Source of the DNA: Candidatus Rokuibacteriota bacterium
Lineage (GTDB): Bacteria; Methylomirabilota; Methylomirabilia; Rokubacteriales; CSP1-6
Direction: 5' to 3'
DNA length: 63,268 nucleotides
Assembly (NCBI GenBank): GCA_023248995.1
Contig: JAHFDN010000015.1
Span: forward strand, 1 to 63,268
Positions within the stretch are counted from its first letter, which is position 1. The number at the start of each line of letters is the position of its first letter. The notes under the pieces were generated by a model, which saw nothing but the letters and a program-made list of their open reading frames with translations, was not told the DNA's origin and ran no database searches. Both the position numbers and the translations under genes were made by a program. This document shows, one piece after another, positions 7,829-16,980 of this stretch.

Positions 7829-8959
7829 TCAGCGCCTCTCCAGGGGCACGAACTGCCGGCGGGGAGGACCGGTGTACTTCCCCCTCGGCCGGATCAGGCG
7901 GTTGTCCTGGTACTGCTCGAGGAGGTGGGCGGTCCACCCGGCGATGCGTCCGGCCACGATCACGGGCGTGAAGAGGTCCACGGGGATCCCGAGGGCGTAG
8001 AAGAGCGGCGCCGAGTAGAAGTCCACGTTCGGGATGAGCCCCTTGGCCCGGTTCACCCGCTCGTGGAGCCGGACCGCCATCTCGAACCACATCCCCTCCC
8101 CCGACAGCCGGCACGCCTCCTCCGCGAGCCCGCGGAGGACCGCCGCCCGCGGATCTCCCGCCCGATACACGCGGTGGCCGAACCCCATGAGCCGGCGCTT
8201 GGCGCCGAGTGCCTTCTCCACGAAGGCATCGACGTTCTCCACTCGGCCGATTTCCTTGAGCGTGAGCATGACCGCCTCGCCGGCCCCGCCGTGGAGCGGC
8301 CCCTTGATCGCCCCGATCCCGCCCGCGATCGCCGAGTGCATGTCGGAGAGCGTGGACGAGATCACGCGCGTCGTGAAGGTCGAGGCATTCATCTCGTGCT
8401 CGGCGTAGAGGATCAGGCTCGCGTCGAAGGCGCGGGCGTTCACCGCCGGCGGCCGCTCCCCCGTCAGCATGAAGAGGAAGTTGGCGGCATGACCCAGGTC
8501 CTTGGCGGGCGGGACCGGCTCTTTGCCGAGCCTGATTCTGTGGTGGGTGCAGATCGCCGTCGCGAGCTGGGAGGTCAGGCGCATCGCCTTCCGGACATTG
8601 GCCTCCGGCGAGTTGTCGGCCGCATCGGGATCGAGCGCCCCCAGCATCGCGGCCGAGAGTTGAAGCGCCCTCATCGGGTCCGCGGCCTTCGGAAGGAGGC
8701 GGAACGCGGCGTGAAGCCCGTCGGGGATGGGACGGGCGGCCACGAGCTCGGCCGAAAACGCGTCCAGCTGGGCCTTAGTCGGCAGGTCCCCGCGCCAGAG
8801 GAGGTGGGCCACCTCCTCGAAGGTCGCCCGCCGCGCCAGGTCGGCGATGTCATAGCCCCGGTAAGCCAGGCGCCCGCCCGCCCCGTCCAGGTCGCAGAGC
8901 GCCGTCTCGGCGGCGACGACTCCCTCCAGCCCTCTGATCAGCTCCGGCGCCTCGCTCAT
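7829..8959 (-). CDS. Citrate synthase / 2-methylcitrate synthase (type II-like, 376 aa)
   Basis: The enzyme condenses an acyl-CoA (acetyl- or propionyl-CoA) with oxaloacetate. The N-terminal GRLAYRGYDIADLA is the form found in the short bacterial/archaeal enzymes. Catalytic residues are visible in LYAEHEMNAS, GPLHGGAGE, GFGHRVYR and NVDFYSAPLFYALGIP (catalytic Asp), and the C-terminus has QYQDNRLIRPR. At 376 residues it lacks the N-terminal zinc domain of the E. coli-type GltA. Sequence alone does not separate citrate from methylcitrate synthase. The aconitase and PrpF-like genes downstream make methylcitrate chemistry a reasonable alternative. Confidence 0.88.
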   Translation of the reverse strand: MSEAPELIRGLEGVVAAETALCDLDGAGGRLAYRGYDIADLARRATFEEVAHLLWRGDLPTKAQLDAFSAELVAARPIPDGLHAAFRLLPKAADPMRALQLSAAMLGALDPDAADNSPEANVRKAMRLTSQLATAICTHHRIRLGKEPVPPAKDLGHAANFLFMLTGERPPAVNARAFDASLILYAEHEMNASTFTTRVISSTLSDMHSAIAGGIGAIKGPLHGGAGEAVMLTLKEIGRVENVDAFVEKALGAKRRLMGFGHRVYRAGDPRAAVLRGLAEEACRLSGEGMWFEMAVRLHERVNRAKGLIPNVDFYSAPLFYALGIPVDLFTPVIVAGRIAGWTAHLLEQYQDNRLIRPRGKYTGPPRRQFVPLERR

Positions 8960-8971
8960 GCGTCTGGCCCC

Positions 8972-9502
8972 CTATGGCGTGAGGACTTCGATAATCTTCA
9001 CCGATTTCATCTTGTCGCCGACCTTGATCTTATCCACGTGCTCCATCCCCGAGACCACGTGGCCGAAGACCGTGTACTGCCCGTCCAATCCCGGCTGAGG
9101 GCCGAAGGTGATGTAGAACTGGCTCCCCGCCGAATCCGGCTGCTGGGAACGGGCCATGGCCACGCTGCCCCGTACGTGCTTCTGCTTGTTGAACTCCGCC
9201 TTGACGGTGTAGCCGGGGCCCCCGGTGCCGTTCCCCTTGGGGTCTCCGCCCTGGGCGACAAACCCGGGAACCACCCGATGGAACGTCAGGCCGTCGTAGA
9301 ACCCCTTCTTCGTCAGCGCGACGAAGTTCTCCACGGTCTTCGGGGCATCCTCGGGGTAGAACTCGATCCGGATCTCCCCGCCCTTCTCCAGCGTGATGAC
9401 GGCGGTCTGCTTCACCTTTTTCCCCCCTTGTGCGTGCGCTCCCGCAACGCCGCCCAGAGCGACGGCGACAGCCATGGCGAGGACGAGGAAGCGGTTGAAC
9501 AC
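8972..9502 (-). CDS. Secreted cyclophilin-type peptidyl-prolyl isomerase
   Basis: A periplasmic prolyl isomerase of 176 residues. The start is GTG at 9502, eight bases after AAGGAGG; a longer frame upstream lacks a ribosome site. A Sec signal peptide (FNRFLVLAMAVAVALGGVAGAHA) precedes the cyclophilin domain. Diagnostic cyclophilin residues are FHRVVPGFVAQGGD (catalytic Arg), GSQFYITFGP and the closing VFGHVVSGMEHVDKI. It lies 12 bases upstream of citrate synthase in transcription order, so it may head that transcript. Its role would be folding of exported proteins. Confidence 0.9.
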   Translation of the reverse strand: MFNRFLVLAMAVAVALGGVAGAHAQGGKKVKQTAVITLEKGGEIRIEFYPEDAPKTVENFVALTKKGFYDGLTFHRVVPGFVAQGGDPKGNGTGGPGYTVKAEFNKQKHVRGSVAMARSQQPDSAGSQFYITFGPQPGLDGQYTVFGHVVSGMEHVDKIKVGDKMKSVKIIEVLTP

Positions 9503-9678
9503 GGTCAGGCCTCCTTGACGGGGCGGGCGACCCGCCCCTTCCAGATGGTCGCGGCCATTATATGAGAGCCGCGCGAGCCCGGCAACGGGCTCGCTTCCTT
9601 GCTGCTTGGGGGGATCGCGTGGTAGAGTACAAAGGCGCGATTTGGCGCTATTTTTATTCACGGGAGGTGGTTTTGCCC

Positions 9679-9936
9679 ATGCCGCTCTGGCCGACCGAGA
9701 CGCTCATGCCGTTCGTCCGCTTCGTGTTTCCCGGGTGGGCGCTCGCCTTCCTCGGCGGGCTCCTCCTCCTGGGCGCCGCGGGCTACTGGACCTGGAAGAG
9801 CGACGGCGTCCGGCTCCACGCCAAGCCGGGCTGGTGGCGCGCCGCGGTGACCGTGGGCACCCTTTCGTTCATCGTCGGCGTCGTCTGGCAGCTCGCGGGC
9901 TATGTCCGGATCGGGGCGGTGACGTGGCCCCGCTGA
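9679..9936 (+). CDS. Small membrane protein with two hydrophobic helices
   Basis: An 85-residue protein starting [15 protein letters not shown] after GGGAGGTGG. Two hydrophobic segments are predicted by eye (about 16-36 and 55-75), linked by a short basic loop ([14 protein letters not shown]). It overlaps the typA start by 13 bases, so the two are probably co-translated. I do not recognise a family. Function is unknown. Confidence 0.55.
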   Translation: MPLWPTETLMPFVRFVFPGWALAFLGGLLLLGAAGYWTWKSDGVRLHAKPGWWRAAVTVGTLSFIVGVVWQLAGYVRIGAVTWPR

Positions 9937-11732
9937 TCTCGCGCCCGGACATCCGCAACGTGGCGATCATCGCCCACGTGGACCACGGCAAGACGACGCT
10001 GGTGGACGCCATGCTCTGGCAGTCCGGCATCTTCCGCGAGAACGAGTCGGTCCCCGAGCGCATCCTGGACTCCATCGACCTGGAGCGCGAGAAGGGGATC
10101 ACGATCATGGCCAAGAACACGGCCATCACCTACCGGGGCACCAAGATCAACATCGTGGACACGCCCGGGCACGCCGACTTCGGCGGCGAGGTCGAGCGGA
10201 CGCTCACCCTCGTGGACGGCGTGCTCCTCCTCGTGGACGCGGCCGAGGGACCGCTCCCCCAGACCCGGTTCGTCCTGAAGAAGGCGCTCGAGGCCGGGCT
10301 CCCGCCGATCGTGGTCATCAACAAGATCGACCGGCGGGACGCGCGGCCGGCCGAGGTGCTGGACGAGATCTACGATCTCTTCATCGACCTCGACGCCGGC
10401 GAGGACCAGCTCGATTTCCCGATCCTCTACACCGACGCCAAGCGCGGCATCGCCCGGCACAAGCCCGACGACGCCTCCCGCACCCTCGAGCCCCTCTTCG
10501 AGACCCTGGTCGCCACGATCCCGCCGCCCCGGTTCGACCCGGCCGTAGGCCTTCAGCTCCGGGTGGCGAGCCTCGACTGGGACGACTACGTCGGGCGGCT
10601 CCTGATCGGGCGCATCGTCAACGGCACCGTGCGCCCGTCCGACCGGGTGGCCGTCGTCAGGCGGGACGGGTCGGTGGAGTTCGCCAAGGTCACCGTCCTC
10701 TACGGCCACGAGGGGCTCAAGCGCGTCGAGGTCCCCCAGGCGGGGCCCGGGGAGATCGTGGCCCTCGCGGGGATCGAGACCATCGAGATCGGCGAGACCG
10801 TGGCGGACGCCGACACCCCGGTCGCGCTCCCCCCCATCCGGATCGACGAGCCGACTGTGGCCATGCGCTTCTCCGCCAACGCCTCGCCCTTCGCCGGGCG
10901 CGAGGGCAAGTACGTCACCTCCCGCCATTTGAGGGAACGCCTCCTGAAGGAGGCGCGCATCAACGTCGGGATCCGCGTCGAGGAGACGGAGTCGCCGGAC
11001 ACGTTCACGGTGGCGGGGCGGGGCGAGCTCCAGCTGGCGATCCTGATCGAGATGATCCGCCGCGAGGGGTACGAGCTGGAGGCCGGCAAGCCCGAGATCA
11101 TCACGCGCGAGGAGCACGGCGTGGTCCTCGAGCCCATGGAGCTCCTCGTCGTAGACTGCCCGGAGGAGTTCATCGGCGCCATCACTCAGAAGGTCGGGGT
11201 GCGCAAGGGGCAGATGCTCCGGATGGTGAACCACGGCACCGGCCGCGTCCGCCTCGAGTACCGGATCCCGGCCCGCGGCCTGATCGGCTACCGCTCTGAG
11301 TTTCTGACGGATACCAAAGGGATGGGCCTCTTGAACCACCTGTTCGACGGCTGGGAGCCCTGGCACGGGGAGATCCCCCACCGGAAGACCGGCGCCCTGG
11401 TGGCGGACCGCACCGGCCACACCACGGCCTACGCCATCGATCACCTGCAGCCGCGCGGGGAGCTCTTCGTCCGCCCGGGGGACCCCGTGTACGAAGGCAT
11501 GATCGTGGGTGAGCACTCCCGCGACAACGACCTCGACGTCAACATCACGAAAGAGAAGAAGCTCACCAACATGCGCTCGTCCACCTCGGACGAGGGGATC
11601 CGCCTCACCCCGCCCCGCCTCATGAGCCTCGAGCAGGCGCTCGAGTGGATCAAGGAGGACGAGCTCGTCGAGGTCACGCCCCAGGCCCTCCGTCTCCGCA
11701 AGCAGGCCCTCTCCGACCGCCAGCGCTTCTAA
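9924..11732 (+). CDS. typA: Ribosome-associated GTPase TypA/BipA
   Basis: TypA is a translational GTPase that binds ribosomes and aids assembly, especially under stress. The 602 residues start at GTG 9924 ([16 protein letters not shown]). The G1 motif [10 protein letters not shown]3 [15 protein letters not shown] and G4 [10 protein letters not shown] are intact. The C-terminal half has the TypA-specific [18 protein letters not shown] and [27 protein letters not shown]. Length is typical for the family. The upstream frame is open but lacks family similarity. The stop overlaps the convergent BTAD gene by four bases. Confidence 0.95.
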   Translation: MAPLISRPDIRNVAIIAHVDHGKTTLVDAMLWQSGIFRENESVPERILDSIDLEREKGITIMAKNTAITYRGTKINIVDTPGHADFGGEVERTLTLVDGVLLLVDAAEGPLPQTRFVLKKALEAGLPPIVVINKIDRRDARPAEVLDEIYDLFIDLDAGEDQLDFPILYTDAKRGIARHKPDDASRTLEPLFETLVATIPPPRFDPAVGLQLRVASLDWDDYVGRLLIGRIVNGTVRPSDRVAVVRRDGSVEFAKVTVLYGHEGLKRVEVPQAGPGEIVALAGIETIEIGETVADADTPVALPPIRIDEPTVAMRFSANASPFAGREGKYVTSRHLRERLLKEARINVGIRVEETESPDTFTVAGRGELQLAILIEMIRREGYELEAGKPEIITREEHGVVLEPMELLVVDCPEEFIGAITQKVGVRKGQMLRMVNHGTGRVRLEYRIPARGLIGYRSEFLTDTKGMGLLNHLFDGWEPWHGEIPHRKTGALVADRTGHTTAYAIDHLQPRGELFVRPGDPVYEGMIVGEHSRDNDLDVNITKEKKLTNMRSSTSDEGIRLTPPRLMSLEQALEWIKEDELVEVTPQALRLRKQALSDRQRF

Positions 11733-12466
11733 GAGGAAGTCCCGGGTAGAAGCCGCTCGTAAAGCTGAATCGTTTCCGCTTCGGGCCCGACCCCCAACTC
11801 CGCTTGCAGCCCGTCGAGGCAGAACTGGTATTGCCGGCGCGCCGCCCCCCGCCTCCCCTGCCGGACGTACAGACGCATGAGGGCCCGGTGAACGCTCTCC
11901 TGCAAGGGATCCAGCGCGAGAAGACGGCCGGCAGTCTGGATGGCGGCCTCGACCACCCCGGCTCGCATTTGGTGGGCTAACAGTCTCCCCAGGGTCTGGA
12001 TCGCGAGTTCCCGTAATCGGTCCCGTTCCACACGGAGCCATTCTTCGAACGACTCCTCTTCAAGGGCGAACCCCTCGAGCAGATCGCCTCGATAAAGGAG
12101 GGCGGCCTGTTCGAGCGCCCGCGGCGTCCCCGCCGCGGCAAGCTCTTGGAAGTTCGCGGCATCGACGTCCGCAGCAGCAGGGTTCAGTGCGACGCTATCC
12201 CCCTGGATGACCAGCGCCGAGGGCTTCCCGTCGGGCAGCACCTGGCGGAGCGCGAAGAGGGCTTGGCGGAGGCTGTGGTGCGCCTCCGCCGCCGCCCGGT
12301 CTCCCCACAAAAGAGTCGCCAGCGTCTCCCGAAAGTGCGGCTGACCGGGCCTCAGGGCGAGGTACGCCAGGAGCCCTTGCGCCTTCCTCAACGGAAGAAG
12401 GAGCGTCCGGCCCGAGGCTGGTTGAACCCGAAAGCTCCCGAGGAGCGTCACGTGAAGCCGCGCCAT
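11729..12466 (-). CDS. Stand-alone BTAD-domain (SARP-like) regulatory protein
   Basis: The 245 residues combine an N-terminal winged-helix of the OmpR-like DNA-binding type ([15 protein letters not shown]...[27 protein letters not shown]) with a bacterial transcriptional activation domain made of TPR-like helices. The latter ends [28 protein letters not shown]. This is the layout of SARP activators. In many large genomes the same module is fused to an AAA or cyclase domain; here it stands alone. The 287-base gap upstream (12467-12753), shared with the divergent beta-helix gene, is the likely promoter region, but no clear -35/-10 pair stands out. Target genes are unknown. Confidence 0.8.
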   Translation of the reverse strand: MARLHVTLLGSFRVQPASGRTLLLPLRKAQGLLAYLALRPGQPHFRETLATLLWGDRAAAEAHHSLRQALFALRQVLPDGKPSALVIQGDSVALNPAAADVDAANFQELAAAGTPRALEQAALLYRGDLLEGFALEEESFEEWLRVERDRLRELAIQTLGRLLAHQMRAGVVEAAIQTAGRLLALDPLQESVHRALMRLYVRQGRRGAARRQYQFCLDGLQAELGVGPEAETIQLYERLLPGTSS

Positions 12467-12753
12467 TAGCCGACTGGCCTCGCAACCCCGATGCCAAAGA
12501 GGAGAAGCAGGGAAAACGGAGACTTAGCCCGCCCACCCGGCTCCGGTCATCTCTTCACTGGTCAGAAGTTCACCAGTTCCCCCTGCACCGCCCTCTGCCA
12601 CCGCGCCAGCGCACTCCCGGCGCTTTTTTGACGAAGCCGTGACAGCGTCTTGACGCCCCCTCCGCTATAAACGTCGGTAGGTGAAACCTTTCAAGGGGGA
12701 GACCCCGGACGGGGCTGGCCGACGAACAATCCGACGAACAAGGAGGGAGCGCG

Positions 12754-14157
12754 ATGAAACCAAAAGGGGTGTTCAAGATGCATCGATGGGAACAGTGGGG
12801 CTCGATCTTCCCACTGGTGATGGGGGTGGTCCTGGTCGTTCTTTCTTCGGCGGTACCGGGTACTACCCGGGCCGACGGTGGGGACCCGAATCTCGTCCAT
12901 GCCTGTGTCAATCCGAGCGGGCTCACCCGCATCGTCGGTCCGCCCGACCCGTGCCGCCCGAACGAGGAGACATTTCACTGGCCGAAGCCAGTGGGCCCCG
13001 CGTCCGTCGAAGTGGACTGCGCGCTGGGGCAAAAAATCGCCGAGGCGCTGGAGAGTCCCGGCAACCCCCTCACCATCACGGTCAAAGGCACGTGCAACGA
13101 GAATGTAACCGTCGCCCGTGACACCGTGACGTTGCAAGCCGATCCTCCAGCCAGCGGGACAGTGAACGGGCCGGATCCCGCCCTCGCCACGATCAGGGTG
13201 GCAGGCCAGGATGTCCTGATCGACGGGCTCCGGGTCACGGGAGGGCGGAATGGCATCGAGGCCGTCGGAGCTGTCCGGCTGCTCATCCAAAACTGCACCG
13301 TCGAGAGCACCGGACGCAATGGAATCACCTTCGATCAGGGCGCAAACGGAGTGGTGGACCATTGCACAGTTCAGAACAACCTGTTCCGCGATGGCATAGC
13401 CGTGGTGAACGGGTCCACCGCGATTGTGACCCGCAATACGATCACAGGAAACGGCCGCCGTGGCGTGCACCTCTTTCAAAACAGCAACGCGCTGATCGGG
13501 ATCACCAGCACCAGTCAGGCGGCCGGAAACACGATCACTGACAACGGAGGCCGGGGCATCTCCATCGTAGTGGGGTCTTCCGCTTCGATCGGTGCGAATA
13601 TGATCAGCAGAAATGGCACCGCCTCTAACCCTGATGCTTCTCAGAGAGGCGGTGTCGTTGTCTTCCAAGCCACTGCCGACATTGTAGGGGGGAACACCAT
13701 CAGCGATAACGCTGGCAGTGGCATCCTCGTGATCAGCGGGAACGCGGTGGTTGGCGACCCGGGTTTTATCTCCACCAGTGCCAATACGATCACCGGGAAC
13801 GGCGCAGGGGTCATCATGCCGGGCTTCGGCGACGGCGGGGTCTTTGCGTTCCAAGCCGCCTCGGTCAACATCCGGGAGGCGACCATCAACGGGAATACCG
13901 GCAACGGAGTGACCGCCCAACTGCGATCGACGGTCCAGCTCCGTGGCGGCAGCACCGTAAATAACAATACGGGCAGCGGGATCTTGATGAATCTGGGCAG
14001 CGGCCTGCTTTTCGATACCTCCGTCGGGAGCATCACGGTCATGGGGAACACGGTATCCGCCCTTCTGTGCAACTTACCCGAGGCGAGTGTGTTCCCGTTT
14101 CCTGTCGCCGCTTCTGGGCTCACGATCGTTGGGACGATAATCTGCAGCTCCTTCTAG
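12754..14157 (+). CDS. Secreted right-handed parallel beta-helix repeat protein
   Basis: A 467-residue exported protein following a strong ribosome site (AAGGAGGGAGCGCG). The signal peptide (LVMGVVLVVLSSAVPGTTRA) is followed by a short Cys-containing segment (HACVNPSGLTRIV...CRPNEETFHW). From about residue 100 on come repeated short strands rich in N, G, T and V (NTITGNGRRG, NTITDNGGRG, NTISDNAGSG, NTITGNGAG). This is the periodic pattern of NosD/pectate-lyase-like beta helices. Such folds act as polysaccharide-active enzymes, adhesins or copper-site maturases. No catalytic residues are apparent, so an adhesin or matrix-binding role is as likely as an enzyme. Confidence 0.8.
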   Translation: MKPKGVFKMHRWEQWGSIFPLVMGVVLVVLSSAVPGTTRADGGDPNLVHACVNPSGLTRIVGPPDPCRPNEETFHWPKPVGPASVEVDCALGQKIAEALESPGNPLTITVKGTCNENVTVARDTVTLQADPPASGTVNGPDPALATIRVAGQDVLIDGLRVTGGRNGIEAVGAVRLLIQNCTVESTGRNGITFDQGANGVVDHCTVQNNLFRDGIAVVNGSTAIVTRNTITGNGRRGVHLFQNSNALIGITSTSQAAGNTITDNGGRGISIVVGSSASIGANMISRNGTASNPDASQRGGVVVFQATADIVGGNTISDNAGSGILVISGNAVVGDPGFISTSANTITGNGAGVIMPGFGDGGVFAFQAASVNIREATINGNTGNGVTAQLRSTVQLRGGSTVNNNTGSGILMNLGSGLLFDTSVGSITVMGNTVSALLCNLPEASVFPFPVAASGLTIVGTIICSSF

Positions 14158-14619
14158 CAGAGTCGGTTTCTCACTGGCGGTTGCCCCTGCACGCCACGGG
14201 CGTCGAGTCCCCCTCGGCGCTCGTGGCTCGGTGCGGGGGTCGCCCACCCGCTCTGTGTGGTGGCTAGGCATCTGTCCGTGTTCTGTCCGTGAACCCCTGC
14301 GAAAGGACCCAACTCAAGCCAAAACGGGGAGGCGAGCTGCACGGATTCTTATGGGTTACGAACCCCACCCCTTCGATCCGGCGAACCCGACGCTGAACGG
14401 CAACGAGCGCGGTCAGGCTCTGGCGGTCGTCGTGGAGGTCTCCAAAGAGCGGAAACCCCGGCCTCGTCCTGGGCACGGCCGCAACCGGTCGCGCCAGCGC
14501 CTTCAGCCCTCGCCCGGCGTGGTCATCCAAGGAGGGGAGGTCTCGAGCAACATCATCCAGTGCTTCCCGGTGAAGTAACCGGGGCGAGTCGTAACTCGAT
14601 CCGATAGGTCACTCGACAA
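14158..14619. other. Intergenic stretch without a convincing gene
   Basis: This 462-base stretch lies between the convergent beta-helix and DEAD-box genes. A plus-strand frame ending at 14578 contains a slightly gene-like end (GNERGQALAVVVEVSKERK), but it has no ribosome site and no recognisable family. I see no clear terminator, RNA gene or repeat. Confidence 0.4.
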
Positions 14620-15921
14620 CTACCGCCGCCCGCCGCGCCTCCCGTGGGCGTGCTCCGGCCGGTCGTGACGACCGGGCCCGCCGGGGCGGCGGCCACCGCG
14701 CGCGGCGAGGCGCTGGCGGCGCTCTTCGGCGTAGCGGCGGCGCTCTTCGGCGCTCGGCTTGATCTCCGGGAGGAAAAGGTCGTCCTCCGCCCACCCCACC
14801 GGGATCTTCTGGTTGATGAACTTCTCGATGGGCTCAAGCATGAGCGCAGTCGCCTCGTCCACCAGGCTGATGGCCTTGCCCTCGGCCCCCATCCGGGCCG
14901 TCCGGCCGATCCGGTGGACGTAGTCCTCCTGGTCCTGTGGCAGATCCCAGTTGAACACGTGGCTCACGCCTTCGATGTGGAGCCCCCGCGAAGCGACGTC
15001 CGTCGCCACGAGGACGGGCAGCTGTCCCTCCTTGAAGTCGTTCAGGATCCGGAGCCGCCGCTTCTGGTCCATGTCGCCCGTCAGCGCGCGGGCCCGCCAG
15101 CCGTTGCGGCCCAGGCGGTCCTCGAGCCGCCGCGCCTCCTCCCGCGTGTTGGTGAAGATGAGGATCCGGCTCCCACCTTCGCGCTTGAGAAGTCCCAGGA
15201 GGAGGTTGAACTTCTCCTCCCGTCCGACGTGGTAGAGCAGCTGGACGACCGTCTCCACGGTCTTCTGCCGGGGGGTGATCGTGATCTGGGTCGGGTTGTT
15301 CATGAACTCCCAGGTCAGCTCGAGGACCCGGAACGAGAGCGTCGCCGAGAAGAGGAACGATTGCCGCCGGTCGGGAGGCGGCAGCCGCCGCAGGATGAAG
15401 CGAAGATCCTTGATGAATCCCATGTCGAACAGCCGGTCGGCCTCGTCGATGACCAGCACCTCCACCTTCCGCGGGGACCAGATGTTCTGCTTGAGATAGT
15501 CGATGAGGCGCCCTGGAGTGCCCACCAACAAATCGGCGCCCTCCCGGAGCGTGTCCCGCTGCTTGGCGTAGTCGATCCCGCCGTAGACCGAGAGAATGCG
15601 AAAGCCGGTGCGCTGCCCCAGAAGCCGCGCGTCCGCTTCGATCTGAACCACGAGCTCCCGGGTCGGGGCGATGATCAGCATGCGCGGCGTGGTGACGGGA
15701 CCGCGGGAAGGCGGCGGCGTTCGGAGAAGCCGGGTGAATCCGGCGATCAGGAAGGCCGCGGTCTTGCCGGTTCCGGTCTGGGACTGGCCGGCGACATCCT
15801 TGCCCTTGAGGGCGACGGGGAGCGCCACCTCCTGGATCGGCGTGCACTCCAGAAAGCCGGCGCCCCGGATCCCCTGAAGGACCGGCTCCGGGAGGTCGAG
15901 GGCACTGAACGGCAGGGCCAG
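14620..15921 (-). CDS. DEAD-box RNA helicase, probably with a CTG start
   Basis: This is an ATP-dependent RNA helicase of the RhlE/RhlB-like group. Motifs in order are the Q motif (FSALDLPEPVLQGIRGAG...CTPIQE), I (GQSQTGTGKTAA), Ia (APTRELVVQ), II (VLVIDEADRLFDMGF), III (SATLS), IV (ILIFTNTREEARRLEDRL), V (VATDVASRGLHIEGVSHVFNWDLP) and VI (YVHRIGRTARMG). The tail is Arg/Gly-rich, as in RNA-binding helicases. The first ATG/GTG in frame is GTG 15828, which would cut off the Q motif. The frame opens only after a stop near 15965, and no ATG, GTG or TTG lies before the Q motif. CTG at 15921, after GGAGAAG and one codon past the upstream gene's stop, is my choice. Confidence 0.85.
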   Translation of the reverse strand: MALPFSALDLPEPVLQGIRGAGFLECTPIQEVALPVALKGKDVAGQSQTGTGKTAAFLIAGFTRLLRTPPPSRGPVTTPRMLIIAPTRELVVQIEADARLLGQRTGFRILSVYGGIDYAKQRDTLREGADLLVGTPGRLIDYLKQNIWSPRKVEVLVIDEADRLFDMGFIKDLRFILRRLPPPDRRQSFLFSATLSFRVLELTWEFMNNPTQITITPRQKTVETVVQLLYHVGREEKFNLLLGLLKREGGSRILIFTNTREEARRLEDRLGRNGWRARALTGDMDQKRRLRILNDFKEGQLPVLVATDVASRGLHIEGVSHVFNWDLPQDQEDYVHRIGRTARMGAEGKAISLVDEATALMLEPIEKFINQKIPVGWAEDDLFLPEIKPSAEERRRYAEERRQRLAARGGRRPGGPGRHDRPEHAHGRRGGRR

Positions 15922-15923
15922 GG

Positions 15924-16193
15924 CTACTTCTCCGGGTGGTGGACCGATTCCGCGGCCCGCCGGTCAACCAGCTGCGCCTTGAGCAGCGCCGCCTCGAGCG
16001 CCGAGATCGCCTCCTTGAGCCGGGGGAAGAGCTCCGGACTCAGCGTGACCCCCTTCTTCGTCGGGCCCGGCTCGCCGTCCGGAGGCTTCCAGTAGACCCG
16101 GATGTCAATGAACGGATGCCCCTTGAATTCCCGCAGCGACACGCGGATCTCTTCGTCGGCGTTCTTCTCGATGGTCGCGATCAGCTGATCCAT
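15924..16193 (-). CDS. PC4/p15-like single-stranded DNA-binding coactivator homologue
   Basis: The 89 residues resemble the PC4 C-terminal domain (RVSLREFKGHPFIDIRVYW...PTKKGVTLSPELFPRLKEAI). This fold binds single-stranded nucleic acid as a dimer and occurs in a minority of bacteria. The gene sits between tatC and the helicase. The helicase start follows its stop immediately, so the two products are probably made together, which suggests a shared nucleic-acid role. The last residues (RRAAESVHHPEK) are not part of the fold. Confidence 0.7.
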   Translation of the reverse strand: MDQLIATIEKNADEEIRVSLREFKGHPFIDIRVYWKPPDGEPGPTKKGVTLSPELFPRLKEAISALEAALLKAQLVDRRAAESVHHPEK

Positions 16194-16212
16194 GAGGTTC
16201 TCCCGGCGGCCC

Positions 16213-16980
16213 TCACGGGGCCGCTTCCGGCACCGGCTCCGCGGCCGGTCGCGCGCGGCGACCGACGATGCGCGCCGAGATGATGCCCAGCTCGTACAGA
16301 ATGATCATCGGCCCCGCCATCAGCGTCTGGTTGAAGACGTCTGGCGTCGGCGTCAGGATCGCGGCGAGGATGAAGTTGATGAGGATCGCGTATTTCCGGT
16401 TCTTCGCCAGGAACTGCGGGGTGACGAGCCCCATCCACGTCGCCAGCGTGATCAGGACGGGCAGCTCGAAGATCGCCCCGAACGCGAGCGTGAACTTCAA
16501 CACGAAGTCCACGTACGACCCGACGGAGATCATGGGCGCCAGATCCGGGCCCGGGAACGTGACGAGGAAGCGCATCGCGAACGGAATCACCACCAGCTGC
16601 GCGAACGTCGCCCCGATCAGGAAGAACAACGACCCGGCGATCACGAACGGCGCCGCGTAGCGCCTCTCGTGCGCGTGGAGCCCCGGCGCGACGAACGCCC
16701 AGATCTGATACAGCACCATCGGCATCGCCAGCACGATGCCCGCGATCAGCGCGACCTTCATGTAGACCCAGAATGCCTCCGTGGGATACAGGAAGACCAG
16801 CTTCATCCCCGGAAGGGCCTGGTCGAACGGGCGGCGCACGAACTTCATGAGGCGATCGGTGAAGTTGAGCGCGATGGCGAGCCCCCCCATGATGGAAAAG
16901 AGAGTCCAGAGGATGCGCTTGCGGAGCTCCCCCAGGTGCTCCAGAAACGACATCCTCTGGTCCGCTGACTCGCCGGCCAT
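16213..16980 (-). CDS. tatC: Sec-independent translocase subunit TatC
   Basis: TatC recognises twin-arginine signal peptides in the cytoplasmic membrane. The 255 residues have six transmembrane segments. Hallmarks are the N-terminal SFLEHLGELRKRI, the conserved Glu in YPTEAFWVYMK, and FAFGAIFELPVL-type sequence in the fourth helix region (LAFGAIFELPVLITL). The start lies directly at the thiD stop. Several proteins in this window carry Tat signals (the Liv binding protein, the MopB protein, the Rieske protein), so it has clients here. tatA/B are not in the window. Confidence 0.95.
   Translation of the reverse strand: MAGESADQRMSFLEHLGELRKRILWTLFSIMGGLAIALNFTDRLMKFVRRPFDQALPGMKLVFLYPTEAFWVYMKVALIAGIVLAMPMVLYQIWAFVAPGLHAHERRYAAPFVIAGSLFFLIGATFAQLVVIPFAMRFLVTFPGPDLAPMISVGSYVDFVLKFTLAFGAIFELPVLITLATWMGLVTPQFLAKNRKYAILINFILAAILTPTPDVFNQTLMAGPMIILYELGIISARIVGRRARPAAEPVPEAAP

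Noticed and set aside
9900-12041. 713-residue minus-strand frame opposite typA
   Set aside because: Antisense shadow of a highly conserved GTPase; no ribosome site or recognisable domain.
14231-14578. Plus-strand frame of 115 codons downstream of the beta-helix gene
   Set aside because: The C-terminal end looks slightly gene-like, but there is no ribosome site and no family, and the first half is low-complexity basic sequence.
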